This document shows positions 43,030-53,644 of a stretch of 59,233 nucleotides of DNA, piece by piece; positions within the stretch are counted from its first letter, which is position 1, and every line of letters starts with the position of its first letter. The notes beneath the pieces are model-generated. The model did not search any database. It was not told the origin of the DNA and saw nothing but the letters and a program-made list of their open reading frames with translations. A program made the position numbers and the translations under genes. The stretch covers positions 1-59,233 of the forward strand of contig HF993634.1 in NCBI GenBank assembly GCA_000433915.1, in the 5' to 3' direction. Origin of the DNA: Clostridium sp. CAG:793 (GTDB taxonomy: Bacteria; Bacillota; Clostridia; TANB77; CAG-508).

Positions 43030-46000
43030 ATGTACTTGAAAAGATTAGAATTACAAGGATTTAAATCATTTGCAGATAGAACAGTATTAGAATTTAAACC
43101 AGGAATTACAGCTGTAATAGGTCCTAATGGATCAGGAAAAAGTAACATATCAGATGCAATTAGATGGGTACTAGGAGAGCAAAGCATGAAATCTCTTAGA
43201 GGAGCTAAATCAGAAGATATAATATTCGCAGGAACTCAAAGTAGAAAGTCACTAGGATTTGCAGAGGTTTCAATGGTAATAGACAATGAAGATGGAGGAT
43301 TACCAATAGAATACTCGGAAGTTACAGTAACAAGAAAGCTATATAGAACAGGCGAATCAGGATATTTTATAAATAAAGTTCCTTGCAGACTTAAAGATGT
43401 ATTAGAATTATTCATGGATACCGGAATCGGAAAAGATGGATATTCTATAATTGGACAGGGAAAAGTTGATGAAATATTAAGCAATAAGTCAGAAGACAGA
43501 AGACACATTTTTGAAGAAGCCGCAGGAATTGTAAAATATAGAGCAAGAAGAGAAGAATCAGAGAAAAAACTAGAACAAACCAAGATCAACTTAATAAGAA
43601 TAAATGATATATTAGCAGAAATTGAATCAAATTTAGAGCCATTAAAACTACAAGCAGAAAAAGCAAAGAAATTTCTTGATTTAAGAGAAGAATTAAAAAA
43701 TATTGAGATAGGTTTATTTTTATACAAAATTGATACATATAAAGAAAAACTAGAAAAAATAAAAAATGATAAAGAAATATTTGAAAGTCAATTAACACAA
43801 GAAAATGAAAAGCTAGAAAAAATGCAAGAATTAAAAGAAAAGCTAAAACAAGAAATTGATAATCTAACAGAAGAAATAGAAAAAGCTCAAAACATAGGAT
43901 TTGAAAGCAAAAACAAAATTGAGAAAACAACATCAGAAATAAATATAAGCAAAGAAAGAATAACAAACAATATACAAAACAAAGAAAGATTAGAAAGTGA
44001 AATAACAATAGCAACAAAAAACATACATGATTTAGAAGATGAAAAATCGAGCAAGATTTTAAAACAAGAAAGCTTAAAACAAAACAAAGAAAAATTTTCT
44101 AAAGAATTAGCTGAAAAAGAATCTGAACTAGCTAAAATCACTGAAAAACTAAGTACAAAAGAGCTAGAGATAGAAGGAAAGAAAAAAGAATTAGAAAAAT
44201 TAACAGAAACAAAGTATGATAATCAAAATCAAATAACAGTAAAAGAAACGAATGAAGAAAATAGTACATTAAGAAAAAAACAAGAAGAAAAAGAAAAATT
44301 ACAAATAGTATTAGACTTAGATAAAAAAAGAAATACAAGAAATGAGCTAAATAAATATTTTATACAAAGCGAAAAAGAAAAAGATAGCAAGCAAAAAGAA
44401 ATAGAAGAGATACAAAAAAAGAAAGAAGATATAGACAAAAAGATTGCAGAATATGATACTCTAATTGCTAACTATACTGATGACAGAAGAATGAAACAAA
44501 CAAAGTATAACTTCTTAATAGAAACAGAAAGAGAAAAAGAAGGCTATGCTAAATCAGTAAAAGAAATATTAAATGCTTGTGAAAAAGATACAAATCTAAG
44601 TAAGGGTATACATGGAGTATTAGCAAATTTAATTTCAGTAGATGATCAATATAGTACAGCAATAGAAATGGCACTTGGAGCTAGTATGCAAAACATTGTA
44701 ACAGAAACTGAACAAGATGCTAAAAGAATGATTGAATACCTAAGAGACAACAAATTAGGAAGAGCAACATTTTTACCAATAACATCAGTAAAAGGAAAAG
44801 AACTAGAAAAAATAAATAACGCAAATGAAGGAACAATAGGAATTGCTAGTAAATTAATAAAATGTGATAAAAAATATAACGAAATAATAATATCACTTCT
44901 AGGAAAAACAGTAATCACAGAAAATATGGAATCGGCAATAAAACTAGCAAAAGACAATAAATATTCATTTAAAATAGTAACATTAGATGGAGATATAATT
45001 AATCCATCTGGTTCAATGAGTGGTGGATCTACAAATAAGAAAACAGTAAATCTATTAGGCAGAACTCAAGAAATAAAGAAATTAGAAAATCTTATAAAAG
45101 AGATAGATAAGAAAATTGCAAACAAGGTATCAGAAAAAGAAAACTTCATTCAGAAAAGCAATGATATAGAGATAATATTTAAGCAAAAAGAAGAAGAAAT
45201 GAGACAAGCTGAAATATCATTTGCCACTGAAAAAGAGAAAATGAATGCTGTCCAAAATGAGATAACAAGATTAGAAGAAAATAAAGCAAAAAAAGAAGAA
45301 ATAATTGAAAAATTACAAAAAGATATTGACTTAAATAATAGTGAAAGACGAGAAATGATAAAGCAGAATGAAGAAATCACTAAAAAGCAAAATGAGTTAT
45401 CAGAAGAAATAAGAAAATTTACAGAACTAAACAAAGATGATCAAAAATATATAGATGATCTAAACGAAGATATCACTAACTTAAAAATTTCAGTATCATC
45501 ATTTGATGAAAGTGGCTCATCAATAGAAGAAATGTTAGAAAGAATAAACAATGACATAAAAACAGCAAAACAAAGTATAGAAACTAAAAAAGTACAGATT
45601 CAATCAATAATAGTTCAAAATGCAAATTTGGACAAGATGATAAAAGAACTTGAAAATAATATAGAAAGAATAAAACAAGAAGTAGCTAATAGTTCAGACA
45701 AAACTCAAGAATTAAGAAACTCAAAAAATGAGAAAAATACAAGACTAGAAAATACAGAAAAAGAAATATCAAAGCAATTTGAAACAATCCAAACAATAAA
45801 AGAACAGAACGTAAAGATAGGAATAAAATTAACTTCACAGGAACAAGACATTACAGAAATAATAAACGAATTATGGAATGAATATGAAGTGACACCTAAT
45901 AATGCAAAAAATTATCAAAAACCAACTAATGTACAGGAAACACAAAGAAAGGTAAATGAACTGCACAATCAAATTAAAGACATTGGAAGTGTAAACATTG

Positions 46001-46596
46001 ACTCAATCGAGGAATATAAGAAAAATAAAGAAAGATATGAGGCAATGGGAGAGCAACGTCTTGATCTTGAAAATACAATGGCTAAATTAAGAAACATTAT
46101 TCAAGAAATGACACAAACAATGAAAAAACAATTTAAAGAAAAATTTGCAATAATAAATAAAAACTTTAATGAAGTATTTAAGGAATTGTTTGGTGGAGGA
46201 AAAGCAGAACTTGTACTAGAAGATGAAGAGAATATATTAGAATGTGGAATAGATATAAGAGTACAACCTACAGGAAAGAAACTACAAACAATGACTCTAC
46301 TATCAGGAGGAGAAAAAGCTTTAACAGCTATTGCAATATTATTTGCAATATTGAAAATAAATCCGGCACCATTTTGCATATTAGATGAGATTGAAGCAGC
46401 TTTAGATGATGTAAATGTATATAGATTTGCAGAATTTTTGAAAAAGTTTAGCTCAAAAACGCAATTCTTAGTAATAACACACAGAAAAGGAACAATGGAA
46501 GCGGCAATGACAGTATATGGTGTTACTATGGAAGAAAACGGCGTAAGTAAGCTATTATCAATAAGCTTAGGAAATCAACCATTTAGTCTGAAATAA
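43030..46596 (+). CDS. smc: Chromosome segregation ATPase SMC
   Basis: 1188 residues. Walker A GPNGSGKSN (31-39), two long coiled coils (about 170-500 and 680-1020) around a hinge (about 525-650: GVLANLISVDDQY), and the C-terminal head with signature LLSGGEKALTAIA and Walker B FCILDEIEAALDD. With ScpA and ScpB it compacts and segregates the chromosome; scpAB are not in this window. AAGGAG precedes the ATG. Confidence 0.98.
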   Translation: MYLKRLELQGFKSFADRTVLEFKPGITAVIGPNGSGKSNISDAIRWVLGEQSMKSLRGAKSEDIIFAGTQSRKSLGFAEVSMVIDNEDGGLPIEYSEVTVTRKLYRTGESGYFINKVPCRLKDVLELFMDTGIGKDGYSIIGQGKVDEILSNKSEDRRHIFEEAAGIVKYRARREESEKKLEQTKINLIRINDILAEIESNLEPLKLQAEKAKKFLDLREELKNIEIGLFLYKIDTYKEKLEKIKNDKEIFESQLTQENEKLEKMQELKEKLKQEIDNLTEEIEKAQNIGFESKNKIEKTTSEINISKERITNNIQNKERLESEITIATKNIHDLEDEKSSKILKQESLKQNKEKFSKELAEKESELAKITEKLSTKELEIEGKKKELEKLTETKYDNQNQITVKETNEENSTLRKKQEEKEKLQIVLDLDKKRNTRNELNKYFIQSEKEKDSKQKEIEEIQKKKEDIDKKIAEYDTLIANYTDDRRMKQTKYNFLIETEREKEGYAKSVKEILNACEKDTNLSKGIHGVLANLISVDDQYSTAIEMALGASMQNIVTETEQDAKRMIEYLRDNKLGRATFLPITSVKGKELEKINNANEGTIGIASKLIKCDKKYNEIIISLLGKTVITENMESAIKLAKDNKYSFKIVTLDGDIINPSGSMSGGSTNKKTVNLLGRTQEIKKLENLIKEIDKKIANKVSEKENFIQKSNDIEIIFKQKEEEMRQAEISFATEKEKMNAVQNEITRLEENKAKKEEIIEKLQKDIDLNNSERREMIKQNEEITKKQNELSEEIRKFTELNKDDQKYIDDLNEDITNLKISVSSFDESGSSIEEMLERINNDIKTAKQSIETKKVQIQSIIVQNANLDKMIKELENNIERIKQEVANSSDKTQELRNSKNEKNTRLENTEKEISKQFETIQTIKEQNVKIGIKLTSQEQDITEIINELWNEYEVTPNNAKNYQKPTNVQETQRKVNELHNQIKDIGSVNIDSIEEYKKNKERYEAMGEQRLDLENTMAKLRNIIQEMTQTMKKQFKEKFAIINKNFNEVFKELFGGGKAELVLEDEENILECGIDIRVQPTGKKLQTMTLLSGGEKALTAIAILFAILKINPAPFCILDEIEAALDDVNVYRFAEFLKKFSSKTQFLVITHRKGTMEAAMTVYGVTMEENGVSKLLSISLGNQPFSLK

Positions 46597-46659
46597 ATTC
46601 AAATGAACAAAATTTACATATTTAACATACTATATACTAGTTTAGAAAGGAGATATAGT

Positions 46660-47925
46660 ATGCTAAGTTATGTAATAGAGGGAAATAATAAGCTAGAAGG
46701 AACGATAAAAGCTTCTGGATCTAAGAACGCAGCACTTCCAATTATTGCAACAGCAATATTAAACTCAGAGAAGAATGTATTTTATAATATACCAAATATT
46801 GAAGATACAAAGATAACTTTGCAAATATTGAGAATATTAGGTTGCAAAGTAACTGCTAAAAGTGGTAAAATAACAATATTAAGTAGAGAAATGCACAGTA
46901 AAACAATACCAAAAGAGCTAATGCACAAATTGCGTTCAACAGTAATACTAGCAGGAGCAATATTAGGCAGGTTTGGAGAAGCAACTTTTTCATATCCAGG
47001 AGGTTGCAATATTGGAAAAAGACCTATTGATTTACATCTAAGTTCATTTGAAAAAATGGGTGTAACTATTGAAGAAAAAGATGGATACATACATTGCAAA
47101 GCAAAAGATGGACTAAAAGGTGCAAAAATAAAACTAGATTTTCCAAGCGTTGGAGCAACAGAAAATATAATTCTAGCTTCAGTGTACTGCAAAGGAATGA
47201 CTCATATAATAAATGCTGCAAAAGAACCTGAAATACGTGACCTAGCTAGATGCTTAAACCAAATGGGAGCAAAGGTATATGGAGCAGGAACAAGCAGAAT
47301 AACAATTTGCGGTGTTAAAAAATTGCATAAAACAGATTACAAAATAATGACAGATAGAATAGAAACAGGTACACTATTATGTGCAGCAGCAATAACTCAT
47401 GGAAGAATCAAAGTTGAAAATGCGCAACCAGAAAATTTGCTAAATGTATTATATAAATTAAAAGAAATGGGATGTACCATTTTCATAAATAGAGATGATA
47501 TAACTCTAAAAGCACCAAAAGAATTAAAATCAGTAGAAATAGAAACAACACCATATCCTGGCTTTCCAACAGATATGCAACCAATATTAGGAGCAGTGTT
47601 AACACAAGCAAATGGAACATCAATAATAAAAGAAAATATATTTGAAAATAGATTTAAATACATTTATGACTTGGAAAAAATGGGGGCAAAAATACAGTAT
47701 ATTGAAAAAGACAACGAAATAATAATAAATGGAAGAAATGAACTAAAAGGCGATATTGTAAGCAGCGCAGACTTAAGAGGAGGAGCAGCACTAGTTCTAG
47801 CAGGTTTATGTGCAAAAGGAAAAACTAAAGTAGAAAACATAGAGTACATATTAAGAGGATATGAGAACCTAGATCAGAAACTAAGGAAACTAGGAGCAAA
47901 TATAAAAATAGAAAAGGTGGTATAA
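46660..47925 (+). CDS. murA: UDP-GlcNAc 1-carboxyvinyltransferase MurA
   Basis: 421 residues. First committed step of peptidoglycan synthesis: it adds enolpyruvate to UDP-GlcNAc. ASGSKNAALPI at the N-terminus and the catalytic Cys116 in YPGGCNIG (the fosfomycin target) are intact. ATG 46660 has AAAGGAG upstream; a frame from 46603 extends it without a ribosome site. ftsQ starts directly at the next base after the stop. Confidence 0.95.
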   Translation: MLSYVIEGNNKLEGTIKASGSKNAALPIIATAILNSEKNVFYNIPNIEDTKITLQILRILGCKVTAKSGKITILSREMHSKTIPKELMHKLRSTVILAGAILGRFGEATFSYPGGCNIGKRPIDLHLSSFEKMGVTIEEKDGYIHCKAKDGLKGAKIKLDFPSVGATENIILASVYCKGMTHIINAAKEPEIRDLARCLNQMGAKVYGAGTSRITICGVKKLHKTDYKIMTDRIETGTLLCAAAITHGRIKVENAQPENLLNVLYKLKEMGCTIFINRDDITLKAPKELKSVEIETTPYPGFPTDMQPILGAVLTQANGTSIIKENIFENRFKYIYDLEKMGAKIQYIEKDNEIIINGRNELKGDIVSSADLRGGAALVLAGLCAKGKTKVENIEYILRGYENLDQKLRKLGANIKIEKVV

Positions 47926-49101
47926 ATGCAAAAAAAAATTGCAAAAAATAAAGTGGATTCAAAAGATAAAAAGGCACCTAGAAAAGGTGCCTCAAGAGAA
48001 AGTATCTTTAACTATGATATAGAAGTAACAGAAGAAATGGATAAAAAAAGAGAAGAAAAAAAACTTCGACTTCAAAAACAAAGAGAAAAAGAACAGAAAA
48101 AAATAGAAAAAGAGAAAAGAAAAAGACTTGAAAAATTAAAAAAAGAAAAATCAGAAAATCAAACTATAGAAGTTCTTACAGAAGAGAAATTTATAGGAGC
48201 AAAAGAATTACCACCAGTTAATAAAAAAGCAATAGAAAAACTAAAAAAGCAGAAAAGAAAAGCAAAGAACAAAAGAAAAAAAGAAATAATAAAACAAGCC
48301 AAAAGAGAAGAAAAGGAAAGACTAAAAAGGCAAAGACCGCAGATAACAGAAAAACAAGCAAGACAAATAAAGAAAGTAAAAAAAGCATTAATAAATGTAT
48401 CACTCATAATACTTATTATAACAGCAATAACACTGTTCTTGCTATCACCAATATTTAGTATAGAAAATATATCTATAAAAAATAATGAAAAATTATCACA
48501 AGAAGAAATTATAAGTCTTTCACAGATTGAAAAAGGGACAAACCTATTCAAAATAAGAAACGCAGAAATAAAAAACAACATAAAGGAAAATGCTTATGTA
48601 GATGAAGTAAAAGTAAATAGGATATTGCCAAACACTATAGAAATAACAGTAACAGAGAGACAAGTAGCATATCTACTTGAATATGGAAGTTCGTATGCAT
48701 ATATAGATGAACAAGGATATATATTAGAAATATCATCAGAAAACATAACGGACAAGATAAAAATAAGAGGTTACAAAACAACAGAAGACAACATAAAACC
48801 AGGAAATAGATTAATAAAAGAAGATCTAAATAAATTAAATGATGTAGCAATAATAACAGATACAGCAAAAAATAGCGGAATAAATGCTCAAATAACATCA
48901 ATAAACATTGAAAATCAAAATGAATATTCTTTATATATGGAATCAGAAAAAAAGACAGTACATATTGGAAGTATAAGCAATCTAGACACAAAAATGTTGT
49001 ACTTACAAGTAATGTTAGAAAAAGAAAAAGACAATGAAGGAGAAATATTTTTAAATATAGATTTCAAAACAAAAAATCCATATTTTAAAGAAAAAGTATA
49101 A
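47926..49101 (+). CDS. ftsQ: FtsQ/DivIB-type division protein with long basic N-terminus
   Basis: 391 residues. A highly charged Lys/Glu cytoplasmic region of about 150 residues precedes one membrane segment (about 155-175). A POTRA domain follows (IFSIENISIKNNEKLSQEEI), then a beta domain (NTIEITVTERQVAYLLE). It links FtsL/DivIC to the septal machinery. The ATG directly follows the murA stop, with AAGGTGG as ribosome site, so translation is coupled. Confidence 0.9.
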   Translation: MQKKIAKNKVDSKDKKAPRKGASRESIFNYDIEVTEEMDKKREEKKLRLQKQREKEQKKIEKEKRKRLEKLKKEKSENQTIEVLTEEKFIGAKELPPVNKKAIEKLKKQKRKAKNKRKKEIIKQAKREEKERLKRQRPQITEKQARQIKKVKKALINVSLIILIITAITLFLLSPIFSIENISIKNNEKLSQEEIISLSQIEKGTNLFKIRNAEIKNNIKENAYVDEVKVNRILPNTIEITVTERQVAYLLEYGSSYAYIDEQGYILEISSENITDKIKIRGYKTTEDNIKPGNRLIKEDLNKLNDVAIITDTAKNSGINAQITSINIENQNEYSLYMESEKKTVHIGSISNLDTKMLYLQVMLEKEKDNEGEIFLNIDFKTKNPYFKEKV

Positions 49102-49103
49102 AC

Positions 49104-49131
49104 TTGACAGATATGTTAAAATAAATATAGG
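49104..49131 (+). promoter_or_regulatory. Possible promoter of the DUF881 genes
   Basis: A perfect TTGACA (49104-49109), just after the ftsQ stop, but the best -10 (TATAGG, 16-base spacer) is poor. Confidence 0.35.
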
Positions 49132-49184
49132 TTTATAGGTAAAGCCATAAAAACCTAAATATATAAGACAAGGAAGAATCTTTA

Positions 49185-49895
49185 ATGAAACAAAAAAGCA
49201 TCAGAATAGCAATGGGGATTATATGCTTTGTATTAGCATTAGCAATAACCGTACAAATTAGAACAATGAAACTAGAAAATTCAGTTGTATCACAAAGCTT
49301 TGCAAATGATGAATTGAAAGATAGTTTGCTTAAATGGAAAGAAAAATATGAAAAAGCATCAGAAAAATTATCAGAATCATCAAAAGAATTGGAAAATGTG
49401 AGAAAAACCAGTACAGCAAATGAAAGTAATGCAGAAGAAAAAACAGAGCAAATAAACAAGAACAATATGCTTTTAGGTTTAACAAAAGTCAAAGGTGAAG
49501 GAGTAACAGTAACTCTTAAAGACGGAATTGCAACATTACAGTCAGATGATGTAAGCAGTCTTCTAATTCATGATGGAGATTTAAGAGAAATCGTAAATGA
49601 ATTAGCAAATGCAGGAGCAGAAGCAATAGAAATAAATGGACAAAGAATAGTAAATTCAACATATATAATGTGTGCAGGAAATGTAATTCTAGTAAATGGT
49701 GAAAAAATAAGCTCTCCATGTGTAATAAAAGCAATAGGAAATCAGGCTAGCTTATATGGAGCTTTAGAAAGAGCTGGAGGAACAATACAACAAATGAGAA
49801 TGAACAAAGTACAAGTTGAAACAAAAAAAGTAAACAATATAGAAATTGCAAAATACAATGGAGCAATAACACAAAAATATATGAAAACAAAATAA
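49185..49895 (+). CDS. DUF881 membrane protein 1 (YlxW/YlxX type)
   Basis: 236 residues. N-terminal membrane segment (about 7-24), a coiled coil (about 40-95) and the DUF881 domain (LGLTKVKGEGVTVTLKD, LREIVNELANAGAEAIEING, SPCVIKAIGN). Such genes lie between divIB and sbp in Firmicutes. Function is poorly known, thought to be linked to division. AAGGAAG lies upstream. Confidence 0.88.
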   Translation: MKQKSIRIAMGIICFVLALAITVQIRTMKLENSVVSQSFANDELKDSLLKWKEKYEKASEKLSESSKELENVRKTSTANESNAEEKTEQINKNNMLLGLTKVKGEGVTVTLKDGIATLQSDDVSSLLIHDGDLREIVNELANAGAEAIEINGQRIVNSTYIMCAGNVILVNGEKISSPCVIKAIGNQASLYGALERAGGTIQQMRMNKVQVETKKVNNIEIAKYNGAITQKYMKTK

Positions 49896-49936
49896 AAAGA
49901 AAGGAAAGCATATTATAAATGCTTAAATAAAAATAA

Positions 49937-50656
49937 ATGAAAATACAATTCAATAAAGATAAGAAAACAATATTCTTGTCAGTAATTTCTGGTTTAGTAT
50001 GCTTACTATTAGTAACATCAATGCTAATTCAATTTAAGACAGTAGATAAAAGCAAAGAAGAAGACTTAGAAAGCTTAAGAAGTGATGAATTAAAGACTCA
50101 AATTTCTGCATATAAATCAAAATATGAAGAAACAATGGGGCAATATAATGAAAATAAAAATAAAATAGGCGAATACCAATCAACAATAGATGAGAATAAA
50201 GAATCATCAAATTTATTAGACAAAGAATTAGAACAAACTAATACTCTTTTAGGACTAACAGATGTAGAAGGAGAGGGAGTAACAATTACATTAAAAGATA
50301 CAGATGATGCAATTTATACATCAGAAGATCTAAGAACTTTAGTAAATGAACTAAAATATGCAGGAGCGGAAGCTATCTCAATAAATGACAACAGAGTAAT
50401 TAACTTAACAGAAATAGTAACAATAAATAATAGTTTCATAGTAATGAATGGAGATGAAAGACTTACTTCACCTTATGTAATAAAAGCAATAGGAGATAAG
50501 ACTTATTTATCAAGTACACTTAACTTAAAAAACAGTGGATATGTTGATATTATGAAAAGCAACAATTTATACATAACAGTTGAACAATCAAACAATATCA
50601 CTATAAAAAAATACAATAAAACAATAACAACAGAGATAATGAAGGAGGTAAAATAA
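49937..50656 (+). CDS. DUF881 membrane protein 2 (YlxW/YlxX type)
   Basis: 239 residues, clearly related to its neighbour in the DUF881 domain (LLGLTDVEGEGVTITLKD, LRTLVNELKYAGAEAISIND, SPYVIKAIGDK). It has an N-terminal membrane segment and a coiled coil. The ribosome site GGAAAG lies 28 bases before the ATG, with a small hairpin between. It is followed, 1 base later, by sbp. Confidence 0.88.
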   Translation: MKIQFNKDKKTIFLSVISGLVCLLLVTSMLIQFKTVDKSKEEDLESLRSDELKTQISAYKSKYEETMGQYNENKNKIGEYQSTIDENKESSNLLDKELEQTNTLLGLTDVEGEGVTITLKDTDDAIYTSEDLRTLVNELKYAGAEAISINDNRVINLTEIVTINNSFIVMNGDERLTSPYVIKAIGDKTYLSSTLNLKNSGYVDIMKSNNLYITVEQSNNITIKKYNKTITTEIMKEVK

Positions 50657-50657
50657 A

Positions 50658-51032
50658 ATGATGATAATATCAATCATTATAGGATGTTTATTAGGAATAG
50701 CACTAGGATTTATAATGCCAGTAATACCATATAGTGCTTCAAAATACTTAGCAATAGCAATAGTTGCAGCACTAGATTCTGTATTTGGTGGAATAGCTTC
50801 AAATATAAAAAAGAACTTTGATTTTAAAGTATTTATGTCTGGATTTTTTGTAAATGCAATCTTAGCAATGTTACTTACATATTTAGGACAAAAATTAAAT
50901 GTAGATATATATTTAGCTGCTATAATTGTGTTTGTAGGAAGAATGTTTAATAATCTAGGAATAATAAGAAGATATTACTTAAATAAAATATCAGATTACA
51001 AAGAAAATAAAAGAAAATCAAAAGAAAAATAA
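50658..51032 (+). CDS. sbp: Small basic protein Sbp (DUF1290)
   Basis: 124 residues, three to four membrane segments and a Lys-rich end (ENKRKSKEK). LGFIMPVIPYSASKYLAIAIVAALDSVFGG is the family core. It occurs between DUF881 genes and ftsA in many Firmicutes; role unknown. GAAGGAGG lies upstream; two ATGs are adjacent, the first is used. Confidence 0.9.
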   Translation: MMIISIIIGCLLGIALGFIMPVIPYSASKYLAIAIVAALDSVFGGIASNIKKNFDFKVFMSGFFVNAILAMLLTYLGQKLNVDIYLAAIIVFVGRMFNNLGIIRRYYLNKISDYKENKRKSKEK

Positions 51033-51138
51033 AGCCTATAAAAGTTAAGATAAAATACATAAAAAGATTACATAAATAGCATATTTAGACGTATTACAAT
51101 AAGGTTACAAATTTATTACAAAAATGTATTGATTTCTA

Positions 51139-51167
51139 TTGACTTTTTTTAAAAAATAATATATTCT
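51139..51167 (+). promoter_or_regulatory. Promoter of ftsA-ftsZ
   Basis: TTGACT (51139-51144) and TATTCT (51162-51167), 17 bases apart, in the 208-base sbp-ftsA gap, which is otherwise only AT-rich. Confidence 0.6.
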
Positions 51168-51240
51168 TAAACAGAAAAAATTATATAATTACAAGTACCA
51201 AAAAAAGAAATATACGAAACAGAACTGGGAGGAATTTACT

Positions 51241-52464
51241 TTGGCTATAGGTGATATAATTGTAGGCATCGACATAGGTGCATCTAAAGTCAGTTTAGTT
51301 GTCGGTGAAGTCAATAACTTTAATCAAATTGAAGTAATTTGTAACACCAGTAAAAAAAGTAATGGCATACAAAAAGGAAAAATAGTTGATGAAAATAGTT
51401 TAGCAGATTCAATATCAAGTGTAGTACAAGACGCTGAAAAAGAAATGAACATGAAAATAAATTCTGCATACATCACAATTCCAGGAAAATATGTCACAAT
51501 TGTACAAAATAGTGTTACAAAAGAAGCTAAAGATAAATATTCAGGAATATCCTCAAGAGATGTATCAAGTGCACTAATGCAGGCCAAGGATATCGATGTA
51601 CCTGAAGGAAAGCAAATTATAGATATAGTAACAAATGATTTTACATTAGAAGATGGAAAAGTAATAGAAGACCCAGTAGGAGCCTTTAGTTCGACATTTA
51701 TACTAAATGCACAAATCATTCTAGCAGACAAAGACTATATAAGAATCATATCAAATATATTTAAGAAAGTAGACATTGATATAGATGGAATGGTTCCAAT
51801 AACTTTAGCAGAGAAAAATTTAGTATTAGACGAACTTGATCAAAAAGATTACATAATGCTACTAGACATAGGAGCAGAGAACACAGACATAGGAGTCTTC
51901 GATGGAGATAGGTTTGTTTATACAAACGCAATACCAATAGGTGGAGATAACATCACAAATGATATTGAATTAGTATTAAGCATTTCCCATGAAGAAGCGG
52001 AAAAATTAAAAAGACAATATGGACTAGCTTTAAAATCATATATGGATAATGATACAGAAGTAGTTCTTAATACAGTAAAAGATGGGAATAGAATAGTAAA
52101 AAGCTCAAACATAGTAGAAATAATAGAAGCAAGAATTGAGCAAATATTTGAACTTGTAAATAGAGATATTTCAAATGAAGGAATTAAACAAAATATAAAC
52201 AATGTAATACTAACTGGACAAGGAATTACAAGTATAAGTAAAAGTGATATAGTAGGAAAAATTACATTGAATATACCTGTAAAAATGGCAACAGGAAAAA
52301 TTGCAGGATTAATAAAGCCAACATACTCAACTGCCTATGCATTAGTAAGATACATAGCATCAAGACCTTTTGCAAAAACAGTATCAAGTAGTTTGGATAT
52401 AAACTCAAACGAAGGATTCTTCAAGAATCTACTAGAGAAAATAAAAGAATTTTTTTATTCGTAA
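51241..52464 (+). CDS. ftsA: Actin-like division protein FtsA
   Basis: 407 residues. It tethers FtsZ to the membrane. Phosphate-binding VGIDIGASKVSLVVG, the 1C insertion, DIGAENTDIGVF and the C-terminal amphipathic membrane helix (GFFKNLLEKIKEFFYS) are visible. The TTG start has GGAGG 8 bases upstream. ftsZ follows by 24 bases. Confidence 0.96.
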   Translation: MAIGDIIVGIDIGASKVSLVVGEVNNFNQIEVICNTSKKSNGIQKGKIVDENSLADSISSVVQDAEKEMNMKINSAYITIPGKYVTIVQNSVTKEAKDKYSGISSRDVSSALMQAKDIDVPEGKQIIDIVTNDFTLEDGKVIEDPVGAFSSTFILNAQIILADKDYIRIISNIFKKVDIDIDGMVPITLAEKNLVLDELDQKDYIMLLDIGAENTDIGVFDGDRFVYTNAIPIGGDNITNDIELVLSISHEEAEKLKRQYGLALKSYMDNDTEVVLNTVKDGNRIVKSSNIVEIIEARIEQIFELVNRDISNEGIKQNINNVILTGQGITSISKSDIVGKITLNIPVKMATGKIAGLIKPTYSTAYALVRYIASRPFAKTVSSSLDINSNEGFFKNLLEKIKEFFYS

Positions 52465-52488
52465 AATAAATTTTAGGAGGAAAGCTTT

Positions 52489-53592
52489 ATGTTGATGGAT
52501 AATAATAACTATGATGAAAACGTTAACACAGATGACACAGCCGTAATCAAAGTAATAGGCGTTGGAGGAGCAGGAAATAACGCAGTAAACAGAATGGTAG
52601 ATTCGGGTATAGAAGGAGTAGAGTTTGTAGCAATCAATACTGATAAACAAGCTCTTATGCTATCAAAAGCAAGCACAAAGATTCAAATTGGTGAAAAAAT
52701 CACAAGAGGACTTGGAGCAGGAGCAAATCCTGATATAGGAGCACAAGCAGCAGAAGAAAGCAAATCAGATATTTCAGAAGCAATTAGAGGAGCTGACATG
52801 GTATTCGTAACATCTGGAATGGGTGGAGGCACAGGAACAGGAGCAGCACCAATAGTTGCATCAATAGCAAAAGAAATGGGAATACTAACAATAGCAGTAG
52901 TAACAAAACCATTTACATTTGAAGGAAAGAAAAGACTAACACAAGCAGAACGTGGAATTGAAAGTCTAAAAGGAAAAGTTGACACATTAGTTGTTATACC
53001 AAACGATAAATTACTTCAGATAATTGATAGAAAAACAACAATGCTAGAAGCATTTAAAATGGCAGATGACGTATTAAGACAAGGTGTACAAGGTATATCT
53101 GATTTAATTAAAGTTCCAGGACTAGTAAACCTAGACTTTGCAGATGTTAAAACAATAATGCTTAACACAGGAATGGCACACATGGGAATAGGAAGAGCAT
53201 CAGGAGAGAACAGAGCTGAAGATGCAGCAAAGCAAGCAATTCAAAGTCCACTATTAGAAACAACAATTGAAGGAGCAAGAGGAGTAATTATAAATGTAAC
53301 AGGTGGAGAAAACCTTGGATTACATGAAGTAAATACAGCAGCAGAATTAGTACAAAGAAGTGTAGATCCAGAAGCTAACATAATCTTTGGTGCAGTAATA
53401 GATAAGAGCCTAGATGAAGATATAGTAATAACAGTAATTGCAACAGGATTTGATAAAGAACCAGGTGCAAAAGAGACAAGCATAGGAAAATCAGCATGGC
53501 CAACAAAACAATCAATACCAGTACCAAGTAATGATGGATTGGATATAGACATTCCCCCATTTTTAAAAAAAAATAAGAATTTAAATAAATAA
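52489..53592 (+). CDS. ftsZ: Tubulin-like division protein FtsZ
   Basis: 367 residues. GTP-binding signature GGGTGTG at 112-118; the N-terminus has KVIGVGGAGNNAVNRM. The C-terminal peptide DIDIPPFLKKNK binds FtsA and other partners; the linker before it is short. It forms the Z-ring. ATG 52489 is 8 bases after AGGAGG; ATG 52495 is a close alternative. Confidence 0.97.
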   Translation: MLMDNNNYDENVNTDDTAVIKVIGVGGAGNNAVNRMVDSGIEGVEFVAINTDKQALMLSKASTKIQIGEKITRGLGAGANPDIGAQAAEESKSDISEAIRGADMVFVTSGMGGGTGTGAAPIVASIAKEMGILTIAVVTKPFTFEGKKRLTQAERGIESLKGKVDTLVVIPNDKLLQIIDRKTTMLEAFKMADDVLRQGVQGISDLIKVPGLVNLDFADVKTIMLNTGMAHMGIGRASGENRAEDAAKQAIQSPLLETTIEGARGVIINVTGGENLGLHEVNTAAELVQRSVDPEANIIFGAVIDKSLDEDIVITVIATGFDKEPGAKETSIGKSAWPTKQSIPVPSNDGLDIDIPPFLKKNKNLNK

Positions 53593-53600
53593 TAAATAAG

Positions 53601-53635
53601 AAATTAGTACATAAATTTTTGTACTAATTTTTTTT
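53601..53635 (+). terminator. Terminator of ftsZ
   Basis: A 10-bp perfect stem AAATTAGTAC/GTACTAATTT (53601-53610 with 53621-53630), 10-base loop, then five more T. Confidence 0.85.
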
Positions 53636-53644
53636 GAAAAAATA

